41,959 bases of DNA from Chrysochromulina tobinii (Eukaryota > Haptophyta > Prymnesiales > Chrysochromulinaceae): NCBI GenBank assembly GCA_001275005.1, contig JWZX01003363.1, positions 1 to 41,959 of the forward strand, read 5' to 3'. How positions within the stretch are numbered: the first letter of the stretch is position 1; every line of letters begins with the position of its first letter. Below are positions 8,354-18,002 of the stretch, piece after piece. Both the position numbers and the translations under genes were made by a program. The notes beneath the pieces are model-generated. The model saw only the letters and a list, made by a program, of their open reading frames with translations. It did no database searches and had not been told where the DNA came from.

Positions 8354-10936
8354 ATGGACCTCTCCGCGTTCGGTCAGTCTGTGAGAGACTTACCTAGGGC
8401 CGTTGGCGAGCTCTTTGGCGTGCCATCCGAGCCCCAGCGATGGGAAGAGGACGACGAGCAGCTCCGGCGCGCCCTCGAGGAGTCTGCCCTCGCAGTCGCA
8501 CAGCTCCCGCCCCCGGACTGCCACAGAAAGTGCCCGCTCCGTGAGCTGGGCGAGGCGCAGAGCAATCCTTCCATCAAGGCCAAGATCGCCGTTCTCTCAA
8601 GACGCTACGCGCACGTACGTAAGATCCGCGGCGAGGGAAACTGCTTCTTCCGCTCGTTTTGGATGGGATGGCTCGAGCGTGCTATCCCCTTCCTGGGTGT
8701 TGCCGAGGCGCCGCACCCGTTGCTCAACAATCTGTACCAGCCGGCGTGGGCCTGGCGCATCGAAGAGCTCTCGTCCGCCGCTGCGCGCACCCTGATCGGC
8801 CCCCGGCGGCAGGAGGTTGTCGAGTATGGCCGGCGCTTCGTCGAGGTCACGCGCGGGCTCTGCCACGCGTATGTGACGGGCGGCGAGGCCGCGTTCGTCG
8901 ACAAGGCATGCCAGCACGCGGAGACGGCGGACGCACTCTACTGGCTGCGCCTCATTGCCTCCGCGTACATTCAGCGTCCGGACGTGCGCGATGAATGGAG
9001 TCCGCACTTCGAAGGATTGTGCGTCGAGGACTTTTGCGCGCAGCAGGTCGAGAGGGACGAGGCGCTCGCCGATGAGCTGCAGATCACAGCGCTCACTACG
9101 GCGCTCGGTCTGGGCGTGCGCGTCGAGTACCTCAACTCCGAGAGCTACCCATGGAGCCAGCGCTGTGGGCCGCACTGGCACAAGCTCCTCCTACCATTGG
9201 CCCCTCGCACCGGACATGCGCCTGTACTCGCTGCTTGCGTGCTCTTTCGGCCTGGGCACTATGACCTTCTGCTGCCCGACGAAGACCGGTGGACAGACCC
9301 GACGCTGCTCGCACCGGACGCGGCCGAACTGGTGCCTCCGCTGCCGCCCCCGCCGCCGCCCGCCCGGGCGCTCTGCCCTGCATGCAATCAGCCGATGGCA
9401 AGTTGCTGCTGGCTGTGCGAGGCCTCCATTTGCACGCACTCGCGCTGCCCCGTGGCTAGTAGGGCGGCGGCCGCCGGCGCGTCGGGCGAGCATGGGGCGC
9501 ACCTGTACATGCTGCCCGCGTGCTTCGGTGCGCAGGGCCCCGGCGCCGTCTGCCCGACTTGCATTGCCAAGCTGCCCCTACTCGCGACCACTGCAGCCGA
9601 TGGACCACCGCCCGGGTCAGCCACTGCTGACCAGACCAAGCTGTGGAGATGCGCCGAAAGCGACCGACTCGGCTTTGCCGACGAGCTGCGAGGGCTCCCG
9701 CAGCTTGGTGGGCGGCGTGGTGGGTGGCCGCCGCCAGCACCGGCCTCCCCTGCGCCCATGCGCATGGAGGAACTCGTGTCCGTGTTGACGCTGTACGATG
9801 CTAACGGAGATGGCGTGTTTGACTTCAGTGAGTTCATCCAACTCGTCAGCGATCTGCTCTGCCTCCGTGATGGCGTGCTCTTTGCTCCGCCTCAAGCGGG
9901 GCGCAATCTTGCCGAGGTCTTTGCAAGACATATTCCGGGCCCCGCACGAGACTCGATCGAAGTGGCAGATCTTGTTGAGCTGGACGGTCGCTGGGCGAGC
10001 CTCATCACGCAACCTGACGTGGTGGCCGCCGGCGGTGCCGGGCTGCGGTCGCTCAGCGATCAAAGACTCCACGGAGATCTGGATTATCTTCGTGCTCAGC
10101 GCCAGGCAGAGCTGGTCAGTGCTGGAGCTACGCGCTCTTATCGGATCCCTGGTGTGCAAGTGGTTCAGTTGGAGGCCATTTCACAGCAGTCGTCCATCGA
10201 GCCGCATGCCGCCCCGCCCCCCCTGGCAACGACGTCTGCGAGGACACCAGCGTGCACTGCGGCGGCCTCGACGGCAGCGTACCAAGCGGCCTCCGAGGCG
10301 GCTGCGACCGAAGATCGTACCGCCACTCGCGCTCAGCAAGGCTTGCCGCGGGTGCAGCCCACTAGTCGTGCGGTGCAGCCAGCGCGGCAGCCTCAGCGAC
10401 CAGCCTCGGCACCACGGCCAGCGCCACAGCAGGTCTGGCCGCCGCCAGCGCCGCCGCCAGCGCCGCCGCCAGCGCCGCCGCCGCCGCCTCCGTCCTCCGG
10501 TACCATCGATATCGCAACGCTCCCTTTCCAGAACGAGACGCAGCGCCGGCAAGTGGAACGGGATTGGAAGAAGGCACAGGAGGTAGGGCATTACGGGCCG
10601 TTGATGATCCTCGAGCACCTGGGCTATCCGCGGAGGGAGGCCAAAGAGGCACTCGAATCGAACGACAAAGATGTACTCCGCGCCATCCTCTGTCTCAATG
10701 GCATTGACCTGCAAGGGACGTCCACGGCCGCGCGAGCCACACCCTTTGTCAATCCGAACATACCTCTCAGCGAGCAAGAGCGTAGGAGCATGGCCGCTTC
10801 CAGGAACGCGTTGACAGCTGCTGCCGATGTGCCGCTCACACAAGAGGAGTGCGACCCGGCAGCAGGTTGGGAAAGGGTGGAGCGGCCGTCCGACGACCCC
10901 TTTAATCACCCGTACATACACCATTTACGCAGGTAG
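8354..10936 (+). CDS. otubain-type deubiquitinase with UIM, Cys-rich, EF-hand and UBA-like modules
   Basis: The 860-residue open frame begins with a ubiquitin-interacting-motif-like helix (EEDDEQLRRALEESALA, about 31-47). An OTUB/peptidase C65 domain follows at about 65-310. The catalytic Cys97 lies in GEGNCFFRSF, and His302 in RPGHYDLLLP matches the otubain C-terminal box. The residue matching otubain Asp88 is Glu94. Residues about 335-400 contain closely spaced Cys/His (CPACNQ, CCWLCEASICTHSRC, CPTC) and look zinc-binding. One canonical EF-hand loop (DANGDGVFDFSEF) lies near 482-494. A proline/alanine-rich linker leads to a UBA-like three-helix segment at about 725-790. The enzyme should cleave ubiquitin chains, perhaps under Ca2+ control (inference). 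The stop overlaps a possible donor (GTAGAT at 10933), and the next gene begins 60 nt later, so the true C-terminus may differ. Confidence 0.88.
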   Translation: MDLSAFGQSVRDLPRAVGELFGVPSEPQRWEEDDEQLRRALEESALAVAQLPPPDCHRKCPLRELGEAQSNPSIKAKIAVLSRRYAHVRKIRGEGNCFFRSFWMGWLERAIPFLGVAEAPHPLLNNLYQPAWAWRIEELSSAAARTLIGPRRQEVVEYGRRFVEVTRGLCHAYVTGGEAAFVDKACQHAETADALYWLRLIASAYIQRPDVRDEWSPHFEGLCVEDFCAQQVERDEALADELQITALTTALGLGVRVEYLNSESYPWSQRCGPHWHKLLLPLAPRTGHAPVLAACVLFRPGHYDLLLPDEDRWTDPTLLAPDAAELVPPLPPPPPPARALCPACNQPMASCCWLCEASICTHSRCPVASRAAAAGASGEHGAHLYMLPACFGAQGPGAVCPTCIAKLPLLATTAADGPPPGSATADQTKLWRCAESDRLGFADELRGLPQLGGRRGGWPPPAPASPAPMRMEELVSVLTLYDANGDGVFDFSEFIQLVSDLLCLRDGVLFAPPQAGRNLAEVFARHIPGPARDSIEVADLVELDGRWASLITQPDVVAAGGAGLRSLSDQRLHGDLDYLRAQRQAELVSAGATRSYRIPGVQVVQLEAISQQSSIEPHAAPPPLATTSARTPACTAAASTAAYQAASEAAATEDRTATRAQQGLPRVQPTSRAVQPARQPQRPASAPRPAPQQVWPPPAPPPAPPPAPPPPPPSSGTIDIATLPFQNETQRRQVERDWKKAQEVGHYGPLMILEHLGYPRREAKEALESNDKDVLRAILCLNGIDLQGTSTAARATPFVNPNIPLSEQERRSMAASRNALTAAADVPLTQEECDPAAGWERVERPSDDPFNHPYIHHLRR
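10437..10500 (+). repeat. GCCGCCAGC repeats encoding a proline/alanine linker
   Basis: A short run of 9-nt units encodes repeated Pro-Pro-Ala-Pro between the EF-hand and UBA-like regions of the deubiquitinase. It is a likely flexible, length-variable linker. Confidence 0.75.
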
Positions 10937-10996
10937 ATGTTAACTTGTGTGAATTGATCACATTGAAAAAGGTCAGTTTCATGGAACCTGGTGCGA

Positions 10997-13900
10997 ATGC
11001 AGTGGCTTCTCTGGGCCGGCAGTGCGCAGGTCCCACCACAGCCGGCATTCGACGCGCCGCCGCTTCGCCAGCCTGCTTCAGTCACCGGAGAGGACGCGCC
11101 CACCGTGCTCAACGCTGGCCACGACTTTGTGCTCCTCAACTGGCCGCCGCGGCCCGTTGAAGGCCACCTCTACCGACCGGCCGGCCATCGCGTGTATGCA
11201 GCTCGCTGGAAGCCCTCGTTCGTCGCCCGGTACGCGCCCGACCTTAGCGGGCGCTACGAGTGGGATGGGGAGACGCTCGACGTGTGCACGGTGCAGGACG
11301 GCGTGCTCGGCGAAGGGCGCATGGCCGCCTACCTGCACTCGCAAGACGGTGGCTTCTCGGCGATCGCGACCGGTCGGTGGAGCGTGGCGCAGGGCGGCTA
11401 CGCGGGCGTGATGATTCACAGTAACGACACGGCGCACTCGGGCCCGCTCCTCCTCTACGGCCACCGCGACGGCTCAGTGCGCGTTCGCAGCGGCGCCTTC
11501 TACTATTCGGCCGAGACGTTGAGAGACATGGCGCCGTCCTTTCCGCGCATGGTACCCGTCTTTCGAGGGTACACGGCCGCCGCGTGCGACCTGCTGCCGC
11601 CGCGGCCGCGCCTGGCACAGATGAGCGCGCCCGACCTGAGCGGAAACTACCTGAGCAACTACAACGAGTCCATCGCGGTCTGCACGAGAGGCGGTTCGTT
11701 AGTGGCCGCGTTTTCGGGCGTCGGTTACCAGCAGGGCTTCGCTATGGGACGCTGGGTGGACGCGGCGGGGCGGTGGGAGGGCACCGTGGCGGAGATTGGC
11801 CGGGACTCACACCCTTTCACGTGGCGCCTGGCCGGCGACGTGCTCTCGGGCGACTGGTCCGTGTACAACCGAACCAATCCCTGGGCGGACAACTCGACGA
11901 GCGCGACGGCCTGGGAGGCGCGGCGCGACCCGGCGACGAATCCAAGTGAGATGATGCTCCCCCTTGCGCTCGCGGCGGCGTACCTGTCGCTCGAGCACCT
12001 GTGCGCGCTGCTCATCGCCGCCGACAGCGGCCAGCGCGCAGAGGTCTCGGAGACGAACGAGGAGGAGTGGGTGAGCGCCCCGCAGCCGGCGACGCTGCCC
12101 GAGGGGCTCGGTGGGCGGATTCTCGACCTTCCGCGCTTCGCCCTGCTCTGCCGCAGCGAGAGCTACACGTACAGGACGGCGGACGGCCGGCGCGTGGTCA
12201 ACAGCACCGAGGTATGCGAGGAGGACCGAGGGCTCTACGATGTCGACGGCTTTGCGCGGCGCGCGCCCACGGAGCAGCGCTACAGCTGGCATGCGGATGA
12301 GGTCGTGCTGACGGACTCGGGCAACGAGGGCGCCACGAGCGCCGTCGTGGCGCCACTCCTGCTGGGTGAGAAGTACATATTTCGCGTGCGGCCCATCTAC
12401 GCGGGCGTGCTCCCGCCGCCGCCGCCGCCCACATACTGGGAGGCTTTGCATGCACAGCGGCAGGAAGAGCTCCCAGAGCTCCTACGTGACCCTCCGCAGC
12501 CGCCGCCGCCGCCGCCGCCTCCATCGTTGGGCAACATCACGGCGTATTCGCGCCCGGTGCTCATCGACTGATGACCCTCTGATGACCTCTGATGACCACT
12601 GATTGCCTCCCTCATCACACGGCGTATTCGCGCCCGGTGCTCATCGACCTCTCAACATGATAATGACCCTCTGATGACCTCTGATGACCACCGATTGCCT
12701 CCCTCATCAGGTGCTCATCGACCTCTCGGGACCGGGCGCGCCGACAGACCTGCGCATCGGGATGGTCTTCGCCACGGCAGTGGAGCTCTCCTGGCGAGCA
12801 CCCCTACCCATGCAAACCGGGCTCTGGCACGGCGACGGCGGATCGGCACTCGTCGGCTACCGGGTCTTCGTACGGGCGGCCGACCAGCCCGAGTCCGAGT
12901 TCGAGCTGGCGGCGAGTGTGCCCAACACGACGCTCACACTGCGCGACCTGCGCCCTCAGATGCTCCTCGTGTTTCGCGTGTGCGCCGAGAATCGGCACGG
13001 GCCCGGACTCAACTCGACCTCGGTCGGCGTCGCCACCTCTGCGCTGCGTGCGACCTTTTGGACCGATTGCAACTATTCGACGACGCTCCACCAGCCGCTG
13101 GCATACCAGGGCTGCTTCCGCGACCCAGAACCGGAGACGTCCGCCGACATGCCGTTCGCGTTCGCCCTCCCGGGCACCACGCATACGCTCTCGGCTGCCG
13201 TCTGCGCCGCCGCGTGCGCCGAGCAGCAGCCACCAACAACCTTCTTTGGGCTTCGCGCGGGCAGTCACTGCCTGTGCGCCGACACCTTTGGCCGGTACGG
13301 CGCCGTCGAAGACCACGAGTGCGACACTCCTTGCTCGGGGGAGCCGGGGCGCCTATGCGGCAGCGCGGTGCGCATTTCTGTCTATAGGCGGCCGGGGGCG
13401 CACGGCATCCTTCTCGGGGTGGGCCGTTACTATACCTATGACCTGCTGCAGATGCGGCTGCCGGCACGCTCGCTCTCATCAGTGAGCCTGCCCGAGGGGC
13501 TCGTGCTCGAGCTGTACACGCAGGACGCGCTCCGCGGCCTGCGGGTACGCCTCAATGCGAGCGTGCCATGCCTGCGCACGCAGCCTTGCCCCTTCGAGCC
13601 GCACGCCACTACGTGGGCCGAGCCGGCGGCCCGGTGCGTCGATGACGCGTGGGATGACGAAACAGCGAGCCTCGAGCTCCGCTATGCCGACACGGCGCCC
13701 GGGTACACGCCCCGACCGAGCGCCGAGACGGGCGCGCGCGCCTTTGCCCTAGGCCGGGCGGGGCGGCTATCCCGGCTCCTCGACCTCGGCGGCGACCCGT
13801 CCGAGACCTCCTCCGATCGGCCACGGGGCGTGGGCCTGACTGGCTTCTGGCGCGCGCCGCGACAGGGTGACCCCGAGGAGTGTGAGCTGCGTCGCGGCGG

Positions 13901-15209
13901 CTACTCGAGCGATAACGTGTGCCTGCAGCCAGCGCGCATGCTGCCCTCGATTGCCGCGCCGCGCCGCAGCCCCTTTGCATGGTTGAACACCATGACCGAG
14001 CTTGACTTGCAAGATCGGTTCACTGAGGAGCATGCGCGTCGCATGCGGGTCGAGTGGCGTGCCACCCTCCTCGAGTATGCTCGCCCCTTCTTCGAGGCAG
14101 CGATGGGCAGCCAACTCAACCAAAGTGCACCGCGCATCCCGCCAGCCGCGCCAGCTGCGGCACCCGCGGCACCCGCGCAGCAGGTGGCCGTGATCGTGCC
14201 CGCTGGTGCCGTGCCCGGCTCCCGATTCTTGGTGCCGTTGGCCGACGGCACGCAGTTTGAGGTCACCGTCCCGGACGGCGCAGCTCCTGGACAAGAGCTC
14301 ACCGTGGATGCACCCGCCGGCATCACCACCTACACTGTCTCAGGCGGCAGCTTCGCCTCCCCATATTACTCCTTCTCGCCGCCGCTGGCCGCACTGCGCC
14401 CCGGCGGGCGCTTCGTCTTTCGCGCGGACGGCATCTCAAGCACCCATCCATTCTCCATCGGGCCCGCACAATCGCAGGCACTCCCTGCCACCTTCGGCGC
14501 CACAGGGAACGTCGGCGGCCTCACTGGCACTGGCGGCATGCTATCCTTCACCGTGCCAATCGGCTACTCTGGCCCGCTCGTGTACTACTGCACGCGACAC
14601 ACGATCATCCTGGCGAGCTTGTCCATTGCTGCTGTGCCCAGGCCACCGTCGATCTCGCCTCCTCCGGGGAGCAGCGGTGGCCCTCCTGCGGATGAGGCGG
14701 AGCTTTCCGCGCCGCCCGCCAATCGCACGCGTGGCTTGAATGCCTCGGCGAACCGCCAGCTGATCAACGAGACGAGCTACGTGGATTGGTTCGAAGCGTG
14801 GCTCGCAGGGCTGCTCCACTTACGCCTCCTGCTCAGCACCAACGACATCACGGGCGCGCCACCGGTGCTTGGGTTTTCCTCAACTGGCGAGGTGGTGCCC
14901 TGGGAGGAAACGACAGCGCAGCCTCTCCCGCCACACCCTTTCCCCAGGGCGGAGCCCATCGAGCCGCAGACGCTCGCGCCGGAGGCCCTGCGCACCGCGA
15001 GGCACGCGGATCCGACCGGTCCGACCGGTCCGACCCACGAGCCGTCCCTGCGCTATCGCGACACGCGAGTGGAAGCTCGTGCTCGATTGTATCCCGATGG
15101 CGCTGCGTACCCTGACAGCCCCAACGCGACGTCCAACCAGTCGATTGCAGGGGCCGTTGCCGCCTCACGCTCGCAGGAGGAGCCCTTCTTTGGGACAGTT
15201 CTGCGCTGA
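10997..15209 (+). CDS. large secreted FN3 / WSC / cupredoxin-like protein
   Basis: Exon 1 is 10997-12556 and exon 2 is 12711-15209, joined in phase 0 across a 154-nt intron, for 1352 residues. After a short hydrophobic start (MQWLLWAGSA, a weak signal peptide) come two related beta-rich units, each opening with APDLSG (about 75 and 210). A proline-rich linker and a fibronectin type III domain (about 525-615, PTDLRIG...VELSW) follow. A WSC carbohydrate-binding-like domain lies at about 650-745 (YQGCFRD, with Cys spaced as in the family). Near 1015-1055 is a repeated 'PAGAVPGSRF / PDGAAPGQEL' module. A cupredoxin-like domain (about 1058-1160) follows, with a His and a CTRH motif but no axial Met. 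Several N-glycosylation sequons are present and there is no C-terminal membrane span. It is probably a cell-surface or scale/matrix protein. An alternative is that its first exon is a continuation of the upstream otubain gene. Confidence 0.8.
12557..12710 (+). repeat. intron composed of tandemly duplicated exon-edge sequence
   Basis: The intron begins GTGCTCATCGAC and the downstream exon also begins GTGCTCATCGAC. A third copy sits mid-intron at 12637-12648. Two repeat units (about 12538-12617 and 12618-12709) share the segment GGCGTATTCGCGCCCG and the tail CTCTGATGACCTCTGATGAC...CCCTCATCA. Unspliced reading hits TGA at 12569-12571. Confidence 0.85.
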
Positions 15210-15698
15210 CGGCTTGGCGGTGTGCCACAGCAGTTTTCCGTGTGCGCGTCGCGGTCGTTGCACGATATCGTGTGCACCGGGGCGCAGGCCGGGGCGGGGC
15301 ACCCGCGGGCAGGGCGGCATCCATGGCCGGGCTCTGCGGGCACACACATAGCACATCTTTAGCACATCTTCCGCCGGGCGTACCGTAGTCGGTCGGGACT
15401 CGGGTAGCGACCTTGTAACCCCACGATCCTGGAAGAATAGCGATAGGCGACGTTGACAACTTAACTTTCAAGGAACCAGAAATGCCAATGGAACGGTATA
15501 CGAGCACTACATCGATGCCGTACTACGTGTATACACATAGCTTTAAGGAACTTGCAGTGCCGGGGATATGCGTTGCCATCGGGCCCGTTGGAGGTTGGTG
15601 CGCAAGAAGTGCGCACCGGCACACGGGAACGATGTGGTCCATCAAGAGGTCTACCACATGACGGCGCCCACCTCTAGATTGCCTGCGACTCCAGCACT
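15210..15698. other. intergenic stretch between convergent genes
   Basis: These are the 3' flanks of the FN3/WSC gene (+) and the thioesterase (-). Small direct repeats are present (TAGCACATCTT-like units near 15350-15371). No open frame with protein-like composition or domain is seen. Confidence 0.5.
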
Positions 15699-16322
15699 CT
15701 AGACCGCCTCCTTTTTGAGAACGAAGAGGCCCTCACCAGTGCAATGCACCACTTCGACCGTACCAGCCGTGGCGGGCGCTGTCAGTGCTGCCCGAATCTT
15801 GACTTTTCGCCGCTCAACCTCGTAGATCTCGGCATCGACTTTGAGCCACGACCCGACCGTGATGGGCGCCTGCAATGCGGTATTTACCTGGACCGTGAAC
15901 CCGCTCCAAGGCTTGCATTGACCGCTGACGCAGAAGCCAACCCACCCAATGACGTCATCCATGACCGTGCACATTGCGCCGCCGTGGCATAGACCCTTGT
16001 GCGACTCCGCACCCGGACCAAAGTGCACAGCTCCAGTGAGCTTGGAAAACCCAGCTGGTGTTGTGCTCAGAGCATACCCGGCAATATGCACGGCGGCCTC
16101 CTCACCATGCGCATAGTCCGTGCCCACCCACCCATTGTCCTGGCGCCAAACAGCGCCATTCTCCCATTCGTCGAGGGACAGCTTTCGATCGGCGTCGCTC
16201 AATAAGTCAGTAACCCACGCTGGAGGGATGCGTCGCGGCCGCCGCCGGCGGCTCAGAAAGAAAGCGAGCGCAGTGCAAGCTGCTGTCACCGCGACTGCCG
16301 CGATGGTCTCCTTATGCGGCAT
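15699..16322 (-). CDS. membrane-anchored hotdog-fold thioesterase, THEM4/PaaI-like
   Basis: From the ATG at 16322 the protein has 207 residues. An N-terminal hydrophobic segment (IAAVAVTAACTALAFFLS) is followed by an arginine cluster (RRRRPRR), which predicts a type II-style anchor with the enzyme facing the cytosol. The hotdog domain at about 75-205 carries the family signature HKGLCHGGAMCTVMDDVIGW, whose Asp and HGG are the usual active-site elements. It also has NTALQAPITVGSWLKVDAEI and EVERRKVKIRAAL, like the THEM4/THEM5 core. Such enzymes hydrolyse acyl-CoA thioesters; the chain-length preference cannot be read. An in-frame ATG at 16436 would add 38 residues, but the shorter start places the anchor at the N-terminus. 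The gene is head to head with the HEAT-repeat gene. Confidence 0.85.
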   Translation of the reverse strand: MPHKETIAAVAVTAACTALAFFLSRRRRPRRIPPAWVTDLLSDADRKLSLDEWENGAVWRQDNGWVGTDYAHGEEAAVHIAGYALSTTPAGFSKLTGAVHFGPGAESHKGLCHGGAMCTVMDDVIGWVGFCVSGQCKPWSGFTVQVNTALQAPITVGSWLKVDAEIYEVERRKVKIRAALTAPATAGTVEVVHCTGEGLFVLKKEAV

Positions 16323-16542
16323 TTTCCGGCTCAAGTTTGAAACGTTCGACCAAGCGTACAAAGAGGCGTGGAGGCGTGCGGGTGCGTGTGACCCTGTGTT
16401 AGTTTCATTCACGACATCTTCTATGAAGGCCGTCATGCATGGAAGTTTCCAAACTTGTGATCGGGGCGCCGGGACGTCGGCTCGCCGGGCCGCGCTATAG
16501 AAGCACCCACCGCAGAATTCGTGCGCTGTGGTCACTCGCCAC
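16323..16542. promoter_or_regulatory. probable bidirectional promoter, thioesterase / HEAT-repeat gene
   Basis: The 220 nt between divergent start codons must hold both 5' regions. No recognisable TATA element is seen. If the thioesterase starts at 16436 the shared region shrinks to about 106 nt. Confidence 0.4.
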
Positions 16543-17385
16543 ATGCAACACCTCCTCGCTAGCGCGCTCCTCCTCCTGTCCGGCGTCAGTCTCGGTGCGG
16601 TCATCTTCTTCATGAGCGCCTCCCACAAGATCCACTCAACTCGCGACGGTGGCCTTGAGGTGTGGCTGCAGAGGCACCCGCCACGCAAGGTCAGCCACGA
16701 CGCGGAGCTCCTTCGCCGGCAGCGCCTCACACAACTCATAGACCTTCCGCCGGAGCAGCTCGCGGAGCACGTCCCTGCCATCCTCGCGAGTCTGGATCAT
16801 GCTGACTACCATGTTCGCCAGCTGGCGGCAAGCATGCTCGGGCGCCTGGAGCCGCCGGCGATCACGGCGCACGCCGACGGAATCGCTGAGCACTTGCTGC
16901 ATCACGACGCCACAGTGCGGCTTCACATCGTTCAGGCGATGGCCCTCGTCGACGGAGCCGCACTCGCTGCATATGCGGATCGCCTTGTCGACTGTCTCTC
17001 GGACGTGGATCCGGGCGTGCGCTGGGCGGCCGTCGATGCCATAACTGCCCTCGAGCCCAAGACGCTGGCCAAGCATGCACTCGGCGCCATTGACACGCTC
17101 GTCAAGTCAGGCGAGGTCTCGCTCGCCCGCAACGCTGTCAGCGGCTGGGCGGCGAAGCTCGAGCCGACACAGCCACAGGTGATGGAGGCGATCAACCAGT
17201 TGAACTACAAGCTCAACGTTGGCGGGATGGACCTTGCGATGGCCGGCGGCGCGGGCGGCGCCGGGCGAAGCGAGGCGGAACGCTTCGAGGAGTTGCAACG
17301 GGACGTGCACACGGATCTGCAGCGGGCGACGTCGTCATCGGCTGCGCAGAAGCCGAGTGGAGGAAAAGATGGAGAACAGGGTTAG
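16543..17385 (+). CDS. single-pass membrane protein with HEAT-like repeats
   Basis: The ATG at 16543 gives 280 residues; the frame is open to a GTG at 16528. Residues 1-25 form a hydrophobic signal anchor (LLASALLLLSGVSLGAVIFFM). From about 60 to 225 there are four or five helical repeats of 37-40 residues of HEAT/armadillo type (VPAILASLDHADYHVRQLA, IAEHLLHHDATVRLHIVQAM, LVDCLSDVDPGVRWAAVDAI). Each has the Pro/Asp turn and 'VR' pattern usual in HEAT units. The C-terminal 55 residues are Gly/Ala- and Ser-rich and probably disordered. The likely role is a membrane-tethered protein-binding scaffold; no enzyme motif is present. The next gene starts 90 nt downstream on the same strand. Confidence 0.75.
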   Translation: MQHLLASALLLLSGVSLGAVIFFMSASHKIHSTRDGGLEVWLQRHPPRKVSHDAELLRRQRLTQLIDLPPEQLAEHVPAILASLDHADYHVRQLAASMLGRLEPPAITAHADGIAEHLLHHDATVRLHIVQAMALVDGAALAAYADRLVDCLSDVDPGVRWAAVDAITALEPKTLAKHALGAIDTLVKSGEVSLARNAVSGWAAKLEPTQPQVMEAINQLNYKLNVGGMDLAMAGGAGGAGRSEAERFEELQRDVHTDLQRATSSSAAQKPSGGKDGEQG

Positions 17386-17475
17386 GTTTTGTGTCGGGCC
17401 TTACAAATCCGAATCTGTTAACAGACCTATTCACACTTCTCGGCAACGCCGCAACGCCGAGCACAAAACGCGACT

Positions 17476-17985
17476 ATGGTCCTCGTCTGCCTTGCGGCCT
17501 TCCCACTGGCAAATTCGCAGCCCATGGTAGTCGTGAACATGTACGATGACGATCTGTTCAGGTTTTCATTTGGCGACCCCGGGCACTGCGTAGGTGAGGC
17601 TCCCAAATGCGGCGATGTCGACGTGATCAAGAAGAATGTGTCTCAGCGCTTCGATCTCGCCCCGGGCGCTGACTATCTTTCTATTGGCGGGGGCATCAAG
17701 ACGACCAAGGATGGGTCGGTGTGCCACACCTGGCTCAGTGACAACACTTTTTGCGCCGTGTACGATGGCAGTGTCGACGGGGACTGTGCGCGACTGTCCA
17801 ACGCAATCTGCACACGAGTGGGCTCAAATCCGATCACATACGAGCTGAGTGCCACGATCGATCGCTACTGCGACACGCTGCCCTACGCGGATTGCACGCT
17901 AGGCACGTCAAAATGCTGTGGCACCAACGCATGCATCCAGTTTGACCCAACGATTGCTGAGACCAAGTGCTGGCCGAACAAATAG
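17476..17985 (+). CDS. small secreted cysteine-rich protein, unknown family
   Basis: The 169-residue protein opens with a short signal peptide (MVLVCLAAFPLANS, probable cleavage before QP). The mature part contains twelve cysteines, enough for six disulfides, including paired SKCCGTNAC and the C-terminal KCWPNK. Aspartates and glycines are frequent, and one N-glycosylation site is present (NVSQ). I do not recognise the family. Size, signal and cysteine content fit a secreted ligand, adhesion or coat protein. No toxin-type motif is recognisable. The short 90-nt gap from the HEAT gene means its promoter is compact or inside the upstream gene. Confidence 0.65.
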   Translation: MVLVCLAAFPLANSQPMVVVNMYDDDLFRFSFGDPGHCVGEAPKCGDVDVIKKNVSQRFDLAPGADYLSIGGGIKTTKDGSVCHTWLSDNTFCAVYDGSVDGDCARLSNAICTRVGSNPITYELSATIDRYCDTLPYADCTLGTSKCCGTNACIQFDPTIAETKCWPNK

Positions 17986-18002
17986 ACACGCAGAATCAAC
18001 AC

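Noticed and set aside
16543-17985. Operon of the HEAT-repeat and Cys-rich genes
   Set aside because: The 90-nt gap is short, but nothing suggests polycistronic expression in this eukaryote; compact tandem genes are enough.
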